Below the pieces are notes generated by a model. That model did not search any database. It was not told the origin of the DNA and worked only from the letters and a program-made list of their open reading frames with translations. Position numbers and translations under genes: made by a program. 64,000 nucleotides of DNA from an uncultured Clostridia bacterium (GTDB lineage: Bacteria; Bacillota; Clostridia; Christensenellales; Borkfalkiaceae): NCBI GenBank assembly GCA_904502225.1, contig CAJGDO010000001.1:16778-80777 (forward strand). The letters are read 5' to 3'. Shown here piece after piece: positions 33,166 through 41,900 of this stretch; position 1 is the stretch's first letter, and each line of letters opens with the position of its first letter.

Positions 33166-35178
33166 ATGGAATTAACAAAAATTCGCTACGTTAACGATAA
33201 GCGAGAACAAGAATTTAATAAACTTGGCATTTTTGACACTGCACAATTGGTGCGGTTTTTTCCACGTTCTTATTTGGACCTTCGTGAAAGCCAACTTCTT
33301 AAATACGCTTACCACAACGACGTGGTTTTGACTGCTGGAAAGGTGCTAAATCTCCCAACAACAAGGTATTATAAAAGAGGCGGGCTGGTTAAAATTGTTT
33401 GCGAACAAGAAGGGTTTATTTTTTCGGTAATTTGGTTTAATCAGCCATACGTTGCAAGTAAACTTGAAGTTGGCGAAGAATACTTGTTTTACGGAAGGGT
33501 TAGAAACGATGGAATGGAAACGAGTTTGGTTAATCCATCTTTTGAGCCTTGCGAAAAGAATTTTAGGCTAAAAGGCATTGTTCCGCAATATTCAATTAAG
33601 AATTATTTAACGCAAAAACTCTTTAGAGATGCTGTTAAAATTGCGATTGACGTTGAAAGACCAAAGAGCATAATTCCTAGTGATTTACAAGCGAAATACG
33701 GGCTCATTGACTTGCAAAAAGCATATAGAGAAGTGCATAATCCAACCAATTTTGATATGGTTAAACTTGCATCTAACAGGATTGCTGTTGAAGAGTATTT
33801 TGCATTGATTTCTGCGTTCAAATTTATAAAAGGCGATAAATCGCAAGTAAGAATAAACAGGTATTCAACCACTTCAAAAGACTTGTTAGAGTTTATAGTC
33901 AACAGATTTCCTTTTGAGTTTACACAAGGTCAAAAAACGGCTGTCAACGCAATTTTTAGCGATATGAAAGGCGAAGGCGTTATGAACAGGCTAATGCAAG
34001 GCGACGTGGGAAGTGGTAAAACGGCAGTAAGCCAGTGTGCCATTTTTGTTGCCGTTCAAAGTGGTTATCAAGCAGTTATGCTTGCACCAACCGAAGTTCT
34101 TGCAATTCAAAATTATGAAGCCATAAAAAAGGTTTTTCCAGACTATAACGTTGCCTTAATAACGGGGTCAATGACCGCAAAAGAGAAAAAAGAAACCAAA
34201 GCACTTATTCAAAACGGTTTTATCAATATCGTGGTGGGAACGCACGCCGTTTTATCAGAAGACGTTGTGTTTAAGAAACTTTCTTTATGTGTGTGTGATG
34301 AACAACAAAGATTTGGCGTGGCTCAAAGAAGTGCTTTATTAAGCAAAGGTATAACGCCAGACGTTTTGGTTATGAGTGCAACGCCTATTCCAAGGACGTT
34401 ATCCTTGATTTTTTATGGCGACCTTGATATCACGACCATAGCAGATAAACCAAAAATGCGTGTGGAAATTCAAACTAATATCGTGCCACAACACAAGTAT
34501 TTGGATATGCTTGAATTTATTAAAAAGGAAGTGCTAAACGGAAGACAAGCATACTTTGTTTGCCCAAAGATTGAGGGAGATGAAGAAGGTGCTGTTATGA
34601 GTGCAACCGAACTTTTTGAAGACGTTAAAAGTAAACTCCCTGACCTTCAAATCGGGCTTTTACACGGCAAAATGAAAGACAAAGAAAAAACTGCCGTTAT
34701 GCAAGATTTTAAGGATAAAAAACTTGATATTCTTGTTTCAACCACTGTTATTGAAGTTGGCGTGGACGTTAAAGATGCATCGGTTATGGTTATTTATGAT
34801 GCCGAAAGGTTTGGCCTTTCACAATTACACCAATTGCGTGGAAGAGTTGGTAGGTCGGATATTAAAAGTTATTGCTTTTTAATGACCAAAACGACCAATC
34901 CTTTGGGGTTAAAAAGGCTTAAAATCCTTAAAGATAATAGTGATGGGTTTAAGATTTCCGAGTTCGACTATAAAATGCGTGGCTCTGGCGACTTTATGGG
35001 TGATAAGCAAAGCGGAAAGTTTATGAGTGACCTAGGTTCGCTTAACTATTCTACCGAAAGTATTTTCCTTGCAAAGAAATTGAGTGATGAGTTTTTTGAA
35101 AAGGGGATTAACATTGATATTGTTAGAAAGGTTGCTATTGAAAAATACCAAAAACTTAAAGATATTACCTTGAATTAA
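33166..35178 (+). CDS. recG: ATP-dependent DNA helicase RecG
   Basis: RecG remodels stalled replication forks and branch-migrates Holliday junctions. The 670-residue protein carries the N-terminal OB wedge domain (from about 20 to 150), the P-loop GDVGSGKT (near 279-286), the Walker B-like CDEQQRFG (a DEQQ variant of the usual DEQH), MSATPIPRT (near 405), and the helicase C-terminal domain with QLRGRVGRSD near 560. It is the third gene of the conserved asp23-fakA-recG order but is separated from fakA by a terminator. No clear ribosome binding site precedes the ATG. A terminator hairpin shared with rpsT follows. Confidence 0.94.
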   Translation: MELTKIRYVNDKREQEFNKLGIFDTAQLVRFFPRSYLDLRESQLLKYAYHNDVVLTAGKVLNLPTTRYYKRGGLVKIVCEQEGFIFSVIWFNQPYVASKLEVGEEYLFYGRVRNDGMETSLVNPSFEPCEKNFRLKGIVPQYSIKNYLTQKLFRDAVKIAIDVERPKSIIPSDLQAKYGLIDLQKAYREVHNPTNFDMVKLASNRIAVEEYFALISAFKFIKGDKSQVRINRYSTTSKDLLEFIVNRFPFEFTQGQKTAVNAIFSDMKGEGVMNRLMQGDVGSGKTAVSQCAIFVAVQSGYQAVMLAPTEVLAIQNYEAIKKVFPDYNVALITGSMTAKEKKETKALIQNGFINIVVGTHAVLSEDVVFKKLSLCVCDEQQRFGVAQRSALLSKGITPDVLVMSATPIPRTLSLIFYGDLDITTIADKPKMRVEIQTNIVPQHKYLDMLEFIKKEVLNGRQAYFVCPKIEGDEEGAVMSATELFEDVKSKLPDLQIGLLHGKMKDKEKTAVMQDFKDKKLDILVSTTVIEVGVDVKDASVMVIYDAERFGLSQLHQLRGRVGRSDIKSYCFLMTKTTNPLGLKRLKILKDNSDGFKISEFDYKMRGSGDFMGDKQSGKFMSDLGSLNYSTESIFLAKKLSDEFFEKGINIDIVRKVAIEKYQKLKDITLN

Positions 35179-35207
35179 GGTAAAAAAATAAAAAATATTT
35201 AAAAGAC

Positions 35208-35240
35208 AAAATGCCTATTGATAATTCAATAGGCATTTAC
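35208..35240. terminator. Terminator between convergent recG and rpsT
   Basis: AAATGCCTATTG and CAATAGGCATTT form a perfect 12-bp stem around ATAATT. T-rich flanks exist on both strands. Confidence 0.8.
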
Positions 35241-35262
35241 ATTTTTAAATTGGTTTTAATAA

Positions 35263-35655
35263 TTATTCAGCGTCAGCAGTTTCAACCTTTTTAGCCCTTG
35301 GCTTTCTGGTTGTCTTCTTAACTGGTGCTTCTTCAACAGGTGCAACTTCAACAACTGGTTCAGCAACAACTTCTTGAACGGGAGCGTTTGCTTTAATAGC
35401 ACTGTCAACTCTTTTAGCAAGTTTTGCTTTCTTGTTTGAAGCGTTGTTTGCGTGGTAGATGTTTTTGCTGCAAGCAGAATCAATTGCCTTGAATGCAACA
35501 GCAAGGCTTTGTTTTGCTTCTTCTAACTTATTTTCTTTAATAAGCAAATCAATTTTCTTCATTTCAGTTTTAACTGCTGAACGGATTGCTTTGTTTTGTT
35601 CTGTTTTTTTAGCGTTTACTAAAACTCTCTTTTTTGCAGATTTAATATTTGGCAT
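35263..35655 (-). CDS. rpsT: Ribosomal protein S20 with a long C-terminal extension
   Basis: The first 88 residues are a normal small-subunit S20: MPNIKSAKKRVLVN, alternating basic helices, and YHANNASNKKAKLAKRVD near residue 67. About 42 further residues follow that S20 normally lacks: a valine/glutamate/proline-rich stretch with VVAEPVVEVAPVEE, then a basic TTRKPRAKK segment and an acidic end. The extension resembles low-complexity tails seen on some ribosomal proteins of uncultured Bacillota. AAGGAG lies before the ATG. rpsT lies on the minus strand, convergent with recG, divergent from murI. Confidence 0.92.
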   Translation of the reverse strand: MPNIKSAKKRVLVNAKKTEQNKAIRSAVKTEMKKIDLLIKENKLEEAKQSLAVAFKAIDSACSKNIYHANNASNKKAKLAKRVDSAIKANAPVQEVVAEPVVEVAPVEEAPVKKTTRKPRAKKVETADAE

Positions 35656-35695
35656 ATCTAATGCACTCCTTAATGTACTTTTTAATTTCTAAAAT

Positions 35696-35724
35696 ATTTT
35701 AGCACAAAATAAAAGTAAAAGCAA
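35696..35724 (-). promoter_or_regulatory. Promoter of rpsT
   Basis: On the minus strand, TTGCTT (35724-35719) and TAAAAT (35701-35696) with 17-nt spacing, about 40 nt before the rpsT start codon. Confidence 0.6.
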
Positions 35725-35798
35725 GCACATTTATGCATATAATTTTGCTTTTATTTTAAATTTAACTATTTTTTTTTGTCAAAAGCATAATATTTATT

Positions 35799-36569
35799 AT
35801 GAATAAACAATATATTGCGGTAATAGATAGTGGTGTTGGCGGAATTTCTGTGCTTAATAAATTAGTAAAAAATTTCCCAAACCAAAGATTTTTGTATTAT
35901 GGCGACAATGATAATGCCCCTTATGGCAATCGCTCAAGACAAGATTTATTAAGCCTTGCTATACATAATATAGATATAATAAAGCAGTTTCCAGTTAAAG
36001 CCATAGTTTTGGCGTGCAACACTTTAAGTGTAAATCTAATAAATGAAATTAGCGAATATTCAAACCTAAAAACTTTTGGTGTTTTTCCGCCCGTCGAACA
36101 CTGCCAAGCAAATGGCGAAAAAACGATTTTATTAGCAACGCAAAGAACGTGCGATAACTATAAAGACAATGAATTAGTCACAACTGTTGGGTTTTATGAC
36201 CTTGCAAAACAAATTGATAAAAAAATCTTCAACGTAAACACCGTTAACTTTTTATCTTGCGAATATATAAGTTCGCTTGACTTAAAAAATGTCAAAAAAG
36301 GGGAGTTTTTTAACCTTATTATAGGCTGTACACACTACAATTTTATCAAAAATCAAATTATTAACCACTTTCGACCACAAAAAGTTTTTGACGGAACAGA
36401 ATGTTTGCTCTTGAATTTAAGCAAATATATTAAAAGTGGGAAAAGGTTAGATAATTACTTGCAAAATCAAGTATTGTTTATAGGAAAAAATGCAAAATTT
36501 AATGAAAAAGTTTTTAAAATTTGTGGTCAAATAGTGCAAAAAAACGATATTTTTATGCAAAAAATTTGA
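35799..36569 (+). CDS. murI: Glutamate racemase
   Basis: It makes D-glutamate for peptidoglycan. The 256-residue protein has the two catalytic cysteine regions of the Asp/Glu racemase family: VLACNTLS (near 69) and IGCTHYNF (near 175). The N-terminal DSGVGGISVL and the YYGDNDNAPYGNRS segment (near 40) are typical of MurI. The length is slightly short (usual 265-275). No clear Shine-Dalgarno sequence is seen; a possible -10 CATAAT (35786-35791) would put transcription close to the ATG. It is encoded just before the mraZ cluster, a fitting place for a wall-precursor gene. Confidence 0.88.
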   Translation: MNKQYIAVIDSGVGGISVLNKLVKNFPNQRFLYYGDNDNAPYGNRSRQDLLSLAIHNIDIIKQFPVKAIVLACNTLSVNLINEISEYSNLKTFGVFPPVEHCQANGEKTILLATQRTCDNYKDNELVTTVGFYDLAKQIDKKIFNVNTVNFLSCEYISSLDLKNVKKGEFFNLIIGCTHYNFIKNQIINHFRPQKVFDGTECLLLNLSKYIKSGKRLDNYLQNQVLFIGKNAKFNEKVFKICGQIVQKNDIFMQKI

Positions 36570-36575
36570 AAAAAA

Positions 36576-36617
36576 TGGTTAAAAAGGGTTGACAGTGGTT
36601 AAAATGTGTGCTAAAAT
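36576..36617 (+). promoter_or_regulatory. mraZ promoter with three MraZ-type boxes
   Basis: Promoter TTGACA (36589-36594) and TAAAAT (36612-36617), 17-nt spacing. Three 5-bp repeats, TGGTT (36576-36580), GGGTT (36586-36590) and TGGTT (36596-36600), recur with an exact 10-bp period over and beside the -35. MraZ of other bacteria binds three or more TGGGN-type boxes with the same 10-bp spacing, so this is a probable autoregulatory site of variant sequence. Confidence 0.72.
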
Positions 36618-36649
36618 ATCAGTATCAAAACGGGAGGAGTGGGCTAATT

Positions 36650-37087
36650 ATGTCTGGAAAGAACTACGTTCATCAGTTAGATGCTAAAAACAGAATGCGT
36701 ATTCCAGCAAAATTGCGTGAAGAATTGGGTTCGAATTATTCGATAACAGTTGGCACGGGCAATTGTCTTTACGTTTATACTGAAGAACAAATGCAAAAAG
36801 TAAAAGCCACTCTTTCAAACATTAACCCTTATAGAGAAAAGCAATTAAAAGCGGCAAGATTTATTCTTTATAACACTTGGCAAGCAGAAGAGGATAACCA
36901 AGGCAGAATTCGTTTGCCAGACAATCTTATAAAGTGGGCAAGGATAGAAAAAAACCTTATTGTTTTTAAGGGTCCTGAATGCATTGAAATTTGGAGCGAA
37001 GAGGTTTGGGACGAATATTTTAACAACGTCAACTTTGATGACCTTGCCGACGCTTTAGATGAATTAAACAACAATGACAGAGTTTAA
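36650..37087 (+). CDS. mraZ: Transcriptional regulator MraZ
   Basis: The first gene of the division/cell-wall cluster; MraZ is a DNA-binding ring protein that controls the cluster. The 145-residue protein has two SpoVT/AbrB-like halves: NRMRIPAKLREEL (near 15) and QGRIRLPDNLIKWA (near 87), each with a conserved D/N-x-x-x-R-I/M-R-I/L-P core. I chose the ATG at 36650, after GGGAGGAG (36632-36639). An earlier ATG would add residues not found in MraZ. It overlaps rsmH by 14 nt. The boxes at 36576-36600 are the likely targets. Confidence 0.94.
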   Translation: MSGKNYVHQLDAKNRMRIPAKLREELGSNYSITVGTGNCLYVYTEEQMQKVKATLSNINPYREKQLKAARFILYNTWQAEEDNQGRIRLPDNLIKWARIEKNLIVFKGPECIEIWSEEVWDEYFNNVNFDDLADALDELNNNDRV

Positions 37088-38012
37088 GCATTATTCGGTA
37101 ATGCTAAACGAGTGCATAGACGGTCTTAACGTTAAAGATAACGGAATATATTTTGACGGAACGTTAGGCGGTGGTGGACATTCTTACGAGATTTTAAGAA
37201 AAAGTTTGCCAAACGGACAACTTGTTGCAACCGATTTAGATGATTATGCGATAGGACGTGCAAGTGAAAGATTAAGTGAGTTTAATGGTAGATTTACCTT
37301 AATCAAAGATAACTTTAAGTCCTTTCTAAACATAAAAGAACAATTAAATATAGACGGGTTTGACGGAATTTTACTCGATCTTGGGGTCTCAAGTTTCCAA
37401 CTTGACGATAGAGAAAGGGGTTTTTCGTATATGGCACCAGACGTTGAACTTGATATGCGAATGGATAAAACAAATCCACTTACCGCAAAAAAGGTTATCA
37501 ACGAATATTCACAAGAAGACTTAAAGAGAATTTTAACCGAGTATGGCGAAGAAAGGTTTGCATCGTTAATTGCATCTAACATAGTAAAAGTTAGAAAACT
37601 TAAACCTATTGAAAAGGTTAAAGATTTAATAGAAATAATAGAAAACAGCATCCCTAAAAAGTTCCAAAAAGATGGTCACCCAGCAAAAAGGACTTTTCAG
37701 GCGATAAGAATAGAAGTAAACGGCGAACTTGACGGGCTTTATGAAGTAATTATAAACATGGCTCGTTCTCTAAAAAAGGGCGGAAGAATTGTTATATTAA
37801 CATTCCATTCGCTTGAAGATAGGATAGTGAAAAAGGCTTTTAAAGAATTAGAGTGCGATTGCATATGTGATAAGAGTTTGCCCGTTTGTGTGTGTGGTAA
37901 GAAAAAAGAAATAGAAATTTTAACCAAACACCCTATAACGGCAACAGAAAAAGAACTGCTTGAAAACAGCAGGTCAAAAAGTGCAAAATTAAGAATTGCA
38001 GAAAAATTGTAA
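37074..38012 (+). CDS. rsmH: 16S rRNA (cytosine1402-N4)-methyltransferase RsmH
   Basis: RsmH (MraW) methylates N4 of C1402 in 16S rRNA with S-adenosylmethionine. The 312-residue protein has HYSVMLNECIDGL at the N terminus, the SAM motif FDGTLGGGGHSYEIL (near 28), ILLDLGVSSFQLD (near 97) and the C-terminal VILTFHSLEDRIVKKAF segment (near 240). A pair of CxC elements (CDCICDK, CVCGKK) near 262-278 suggests a bound metal, as in many homologues. It overlaps mraZ by 14 nt and precedes ftsL by 37 nt. Confidence 0.95.
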   Translation: MTEFKHYSVMLNECIDGLNVKDNGIYFDGTLGGGGHSYEILRKSLPNGQLVATDLDDYAIGRASERLSEFNGRFTLIKDNFKSFLNIKEQLNIDGFDGILLDLGVSSFQLDDRERGFSYMAPDVELDMRMDKTNPLTAKKVINEYSQEDLKRILTEYGEERFASLIASNIVKVRKLKPIEKVKDLIEIIENSIPKKFQKDGHPAKRTFQAIRIEVNGELDGLYEVIINMARSLKKGGRIVILTFHSLEDRIVKKAFKELECDCICDKSLPVCVCGKKKEIEILTKHPITATEKELLENSRSKSAKLRIAEKL

Positions 38013-38049
38013 ATTAAAGCCGATTGGCTTAAAAATAAAGGAGAAAAAC

Positions 38050-38646
38050 ATGGTTACTACAAGGCGTTCAACAGTGGTTATGAATAATTCGTTTGAAAAT
38101 GCTACCAATAAGGGTGGAGTAAGTTTGCTTGAAAGACCTGAAATTTGTGAAGAAAAGGCTATCCAATTAGATGGCGACCTTGCACAAACAGAAAGAATGC
38201 AACAAAACTTGCAAAAACTCTTAAATTACGATAGATTTAACGAAGAAAATATGCAACAAGCCGTCGTTGAAGAAACCGTTAAAGATTTTGCTGATGAAGA
38301 TATTAGGCCAACTTCAACTACAATGCAGTTCGGTGACGATAATTTAGAGCAAATCCGTGAAGAAATGAGAGCAAGCGTGATTGTTGAAGATACAAATTAT
38401 CGCCTTAACACAAAAGGTAAACTTGCAGTTATGCTTTATTCATTAGTAGTGACCGTAATTTTAGCGTTAATCGTGCTTAATACGGGCGTTTTATCAAGGC
38501 TTTCTAAAACCGAAACGGCTATGGTAAACAACGTAAACACAAAAGTTGCAGAATATAACACACTTATGAATGAAATTGACAGTATTTCTTCTCCAGAATA
38601 TGTGATTGATGCAGCACAAAATTTAGGCATGCATAACGGTAATTAA
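38050..38646 (+). CDS. ftsL: FtsL-like cell division protein with long cytoplasmic N terminus
   Basis: A 198-residue bitopic protein in the ftsL position between rsmH and the transpeptidase. One membrane helix (about residues 122-144, LAVMLYSLVVTVILALIVL) is followed by about 50 periplasmic-side residues with a short coiled-coil pattern. FtsL usually has a cytoplasmic tail of only 20-60 residues; here there are about 120, rich in Glu and Gln. The start at 38050 has AAGGAG about 7 nt upstream. Sequence similarity is weak; the call rests on position, topology and size. It would link the divisome through FtsB/DivIC. Confidence 0.65.
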   Translation: MVTTRRSTVVMNNSFENATNKGGVSLLERPEICEEKAIQLDGDLAQTERMQQNLQKLLNYDRFNEENMQQAVVEETVKDFADEDIRPTSTTMQFGDDNLEQIREEMRASVIVEDTNYRLNTKGKLAVMLYSLVVTVILALIVLNTGVLSRLSKTETAMVNNVNTKVAEYNTLMNEIDSISSPEYVIDAAQNLGMHNGN

Positions 38647-38695
38647 AATAAAACTCCCTGAATAAACTTATATTAAAACGGGGAGGATAACAAAA

Positions 38696-40432
38696 ATAAA
38701 ACAAGACTTTTCAATAACGATTTTACGAAAGAGGTTATTAGCAATCATAATTGCAATAACCTTTTTATTTTTTATCGTTTTAGGCAGATTATTATACGTT
38801 CAAGTGTTTTGGGGTGAAGACTTGCAAACCAAAGCAATCGACCAGTGGACAAGAGAAATTCCAATAATATCTTCTCGTGGCAAAATTGTTGACACAAACG
38901 GCGTTGTGCTTGCCGATAATGATGACACTTACACGGTTTTTGTTAGAAAAAATGCAGTAAAAGATATGGATAATTTAGCAAGTGTTTTGGCAGAGAGTTT
39001 ACAAATGGATAAAGAATATCTTTTATCAAGGCTAAAAAACACTGTTTCAAGTGAAATTACCATAAAAAAGCAAGTGGGAAAAGATAAAATTTCCAAATTG
39101 TTAGAAAACGAGTTGCAAGGCGTTTATTATTCTCGGGATAATTCACGGGTGTATCCATATAACGAGTTTTTAACTTCAGTTTTGGGCTTTACTTCAACCG
39201 ACGGCAAAGGTCAATCGGGTTTAGAGTTATATTACGATAAGTATTTGTCAGGAATTGACGGGGAAATTTTATATGAAACGGATATTGTGGGGGTGGAAAT
39301 AAACAACGGAAAAGCAAGTTATCGCCCTGCAACCAATGGTCTTAACCTAAAATTAACCATAGATTATAACGTTCAACAATTATGCGAAACGGCTATGCAA
39401 GAAGCGATGGAAGTGCATAAAGCAAAGTCGGCACAAATTATAGTTATCGATCCAAATAGCGGTGCGATAAGGGGGCTTTGCACCAAACCGTCCTTTAATC
39501 TGAACGAAATTCCAAGAGACGATTTAACTTCGCTTTATAAACTTGGCAGAAACGGCATTGTTTGTGACGTTTACGAGCCTGGCTCAACCTTTAAGGTGTT
39601 GACTGCCGCCGCAAACATTGAAGAATACTTAAAGGGCAATAAAAACGCTTTTTCGATAGACCACGTATATAATTCTTCAAGGTATAGATACATTGACGGG
39701 CAAAAGGTAAAATGCTGGAGCGAACATAAAAATGGCAAGCATATTGGGTTAACTTTGCAAGGTGCGTTAAACAACAGTTGCAACCCAATTTTTGTGGATA
39801 TTGCAATGTCTTTGGGCAAGCAAACTATGTATAAATACATAAATGCGTTCAATTATGGCAGTGCAACAGGTGTTGACTTTACGGGCGAAACGCAAGGTAT
39901 GGTTTTACCCGTTTCAGCAGTGCAAAACGTGGATTTGGCAAGAATTGCTTTTGGTCAAACCATTGCTGTTAGCGGACTTCAATTGGCAAGTGCAACTTGT
40001 GCTGCGATTAATGGCGGGAATTATTACACGCCATATTTAGTAAGTGAAATTTATGCAGATAACGGGATTATTGCCGAAAAAATCCAACCACAATTAAAAA
40101 ACAAGGTAATAAGTAGCAAGGCATCAAAAATTCTAAACGAAATGTTAGAAAAGGTTGTGTCAGAAGGCTCTGGCAAGCAAGCGTATATAGAAGGTTATTC
40201 TGTTGCGGGCAAAACAGGAACGGCACAAAAATATGAAAACGGGGTAATTGCAAGCGGAAAATACGTTTCTTCATTTGTGGGATATTTTCCATCAACTAAC
40301 CCAAAATATTTAGCACTTGTTATTATTGATGAACCAGTTGGGCAATATTATGGTAGCACTGTTGCAGCACCTTATGCTAAACAGGTTTTTGAGGGAATTA
40401 TAGATATTTATAACATTCCACCGGTAAAATAA
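38696..40432 (+). CDS. Penicillin-binding protein 2/FtsI-SpoVD type transpeptidase, apparent AUA start
   Basis: A class B PBP that cross-links peptidoglycan at the septum or spore cortex. All three transpeptidase motifs are present: STFK (297-300), SCN (361-363) and KTGT (506-509). The first ATG/GTG/TTG in frame (38804) would delete the membrane anchor, yet the frame stays open back to 38666 and encodes a good signal anchor (LLAIIIAITFLFFIVLG). GGGGAGG at 38680-38686 is 9 nt before an ATA codon at 38696, so I start there. An ATT start or a sequencing error (ATG to ATA) is also possible. No PASTA domains follow. It lies between ftsL and murE. Confidence 0.85.
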   Translation: MKQDFSITILRKRLLAIIIAITFLFFIVLGRLLYVQVFWGEDLQTKAIDQWTREIPIISSRGKIVDTNGVVLADNDDTYTVFVRKNAVKDMDNLASVLAESLQMDKEYLLSRLKNTVSSEITIKKQVGKDKISKLLENELQGVYYSRDNSRVYPYNEFLTSVLGFTSTDGKGQSGLELYYDKYLSGIDGEILYETDIVGVEINNGKASYRPATNGLNLKLTIDYNVQQLCETAMQEAMEVHKAKSAQIIVIDPNSGAIRGLCTKPSFNLNEIPRDDLTSLYKLGRNGIVCDVYEPGSTFKVLTAAANIEEYLKGNKNAFSIDHVYNSSRYRYIDGQKVKCWSEHKNGKHIGLTLQGALNNSCNPIFVDIAMSLGKQTMYKYINAFNYGSATGVDFTGETQGMVLPVSAVQNVDLARIAFGQTIAVSGLQLASATCAAINGGNYYTPYLVSEIYADNGIIAEKIQPQLKNKVISSKASKILNEMLEKVVSEGSGKQAYIEGYSVAGKTGTAQKYENGVIASGKYVSSFVGYFPSTNPKYLALVIIDEPVGQYYGSTVAAPYAKQVFEGIIDIYNIPPVK

Positions 40433-40454
40433 TGGTTAAAAAGGGGAAAAATAA

Positions 40455-41900
40455 ATGAAATTATTAGATTTGTTGAAAGAGGTTGAAGTTGATAACATTG
40501 TTGGAAAAACTGATTTAAACATTAAAGAAGTGGTGTTTGATAGTAATAAGGTTGTTTTAGACAGCCTTTTTATTTGCATTGTTGGCAAAGATTTTGACGG
40601 GCACGAATATGTTAAGCAAGCCCAAAATTACGGGGCAACAGCCATAGTGTGTGAAAAGCAGGTGGAAACGCCTTTAACCCAAATTATAGTTAAGAATTCA
40701 AGGCTTGCAATGAGCAAGATTGCATCAAATTTTTATGAAAAAGTTGATAAAAAGATGAAGATTGTTGCAGTTATTGGCACAAACGGAAAGACCACAACTT
40801 CACATTTAATCTATAACGTCTTAAGGCAATCTAATGCAAAATGTGGGCTAATAGGTACGCTTGGCACTTATTTTGGGGATAAATATATCGAGCCGTCTTT
40901 AACAACGCCCGACCCTTTGGAATTGCACAAAACTTTTTATGAAATGTATAATCACGGCGTTAGGACTGTCATAATGGAAGTTTCAGCCCACGCCATTTAC
41001 TTGGATAAGGTAAAAAATATAGAATTCTTTTGTGCGGTGTTTACTAATTTTAGCCAAGACCATTTGGACTTTTTTTTCGATATGGAAAATTATAAAAATG
41101 CTAAACTTAAGTTTTTTAAGGAAAATAAATGCAAGCACGTTATCGTGAATAGTGACGATAAGGTCGGGTGTGAAATTCTTAATATAAGGGAAGATGCTTT
41201 TAGTTATGGTATGGATAACCCGTCAGACGTGTTTGCAATAAACGTTAATTGCAAGCAAAAGAAAAGCACGTTTTTTATAAACTTGTTTGACCACGTTGGG
41301 CAGGTTGAACTCAATATGCTTGGCTTTTTTAACGTTTATAATGCACTTGCGTGTGCATCGGTTTGTTATGTGCTTGGTGAAAAGCCTGAAAAAGTGATTA
41401 AATCGTTAAGCAAGGTTGATGGTGTTGCTGGGCGACTTGAAAGGGTTTATAGCAAAGAATTTGACGTTATTGTTGATTACGCACATACGCCAGATGGATT
41501 AAATAAAACGCTTTTAGCCATTAGGCCACTTGTTAATAATAGGCTTATTTGTGTGTTTGGGTGTGGTGGAAATCGTGACCAAAGCAAAAGAGAACTGATG
41601 GGAAAAATAAGTGGTTCGCTTGCCGATTTTAGCATTATAACTTCTGATAACCCAAGATATGAAGAGCCTATGGAGATTATAAATCAAGTAGAAAAGGGCG
41701 TAAGGCAAAAAACAAAAAGATACATTTTGATTGAAGACAGGGAAGATGCCATTAAGTATGCCATTGATATTGCTGTTAAAGGCGATTTAATTTTGATTGC
41801 TGGAAAGGGTAGTGAAAGATACCAAGAAGTGCTTGGTATAAAAAAACTTTATAATGATAAAGATACTGTAATCGAATATTTACGGGGTTTAAAAGGTTGA
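40455..41900 (+). CDS. murE: UDP-MurNAc-tripeptide synthetase MurE (meso-DAP type)
   Basis: MurE adds the third residue to UDP-MurNAc-Ala-Glu. The 481-residue protein has the N-terminal UDP-binding domain, the ATP loop GTNGKTTT (near 108-115), EVSAHAIYLDKV, the FTNFSQDHLDFF segment and C-terminal domain. The DNPR motif at 398-401, in DNPRYEEP, is the signature of meso-diaminopimelate-adding enzymes. GGGG lies about 8 nt before the ATG. The lysine-adding type instead has DNPA or a similar change. It overlaps mraY by 4 nt; murF, often between them, is absent. Confidence 0.94.
   Translation: MKLLDLLKEVEVDNIVGKTDLNIKEVVFDSNKVVLDSLFICIVGKDFDGHEYVKQAQNYGATAIVCEKQVETPLTQIIVKNSRLAMSKIASNFYEKVDKKMKIVAVIGTNGKTTTSHLIYNVLRQSNAKCGLIGTLGTYFGDKYIEPSLTTPDPLELHKTFYEMYNHGVRTVIMEVSAHAIYLDKVKNIEFFCAVFTNFSQDHLDFFFDMENYKNAKLKFFKENKCKHVIVNSDDKVGCEILNIREDAFSYGMDNPSDVFAINVNCKQKKSTFFINLFDHVGQVELNMLGFFNVYNALACASVCYVLGEKPEKVIKSLSKVDGVAGRLERVYSKEFDVIVDYAHTPDGLNKTLLAIRPLVNNRLICVFGCGGNRDQSKRELMGKISGSLADFSIITSDNPRYEEPMEIINQVEKGVRQKTKRYILIEDREDAIKYAIDIAVKGDLILIAGKGSERYQEVLGIKKLYNDKDTVIEYLRGLKG

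Noticed and set aside
38804..40432. GTG at 38804 as the start of the PBP gene
   Set aside because: It removes the membrane anchor, lacks a ribosome binding site, and the upstream frame codes for a proper signal anchor after GGGGAGG.
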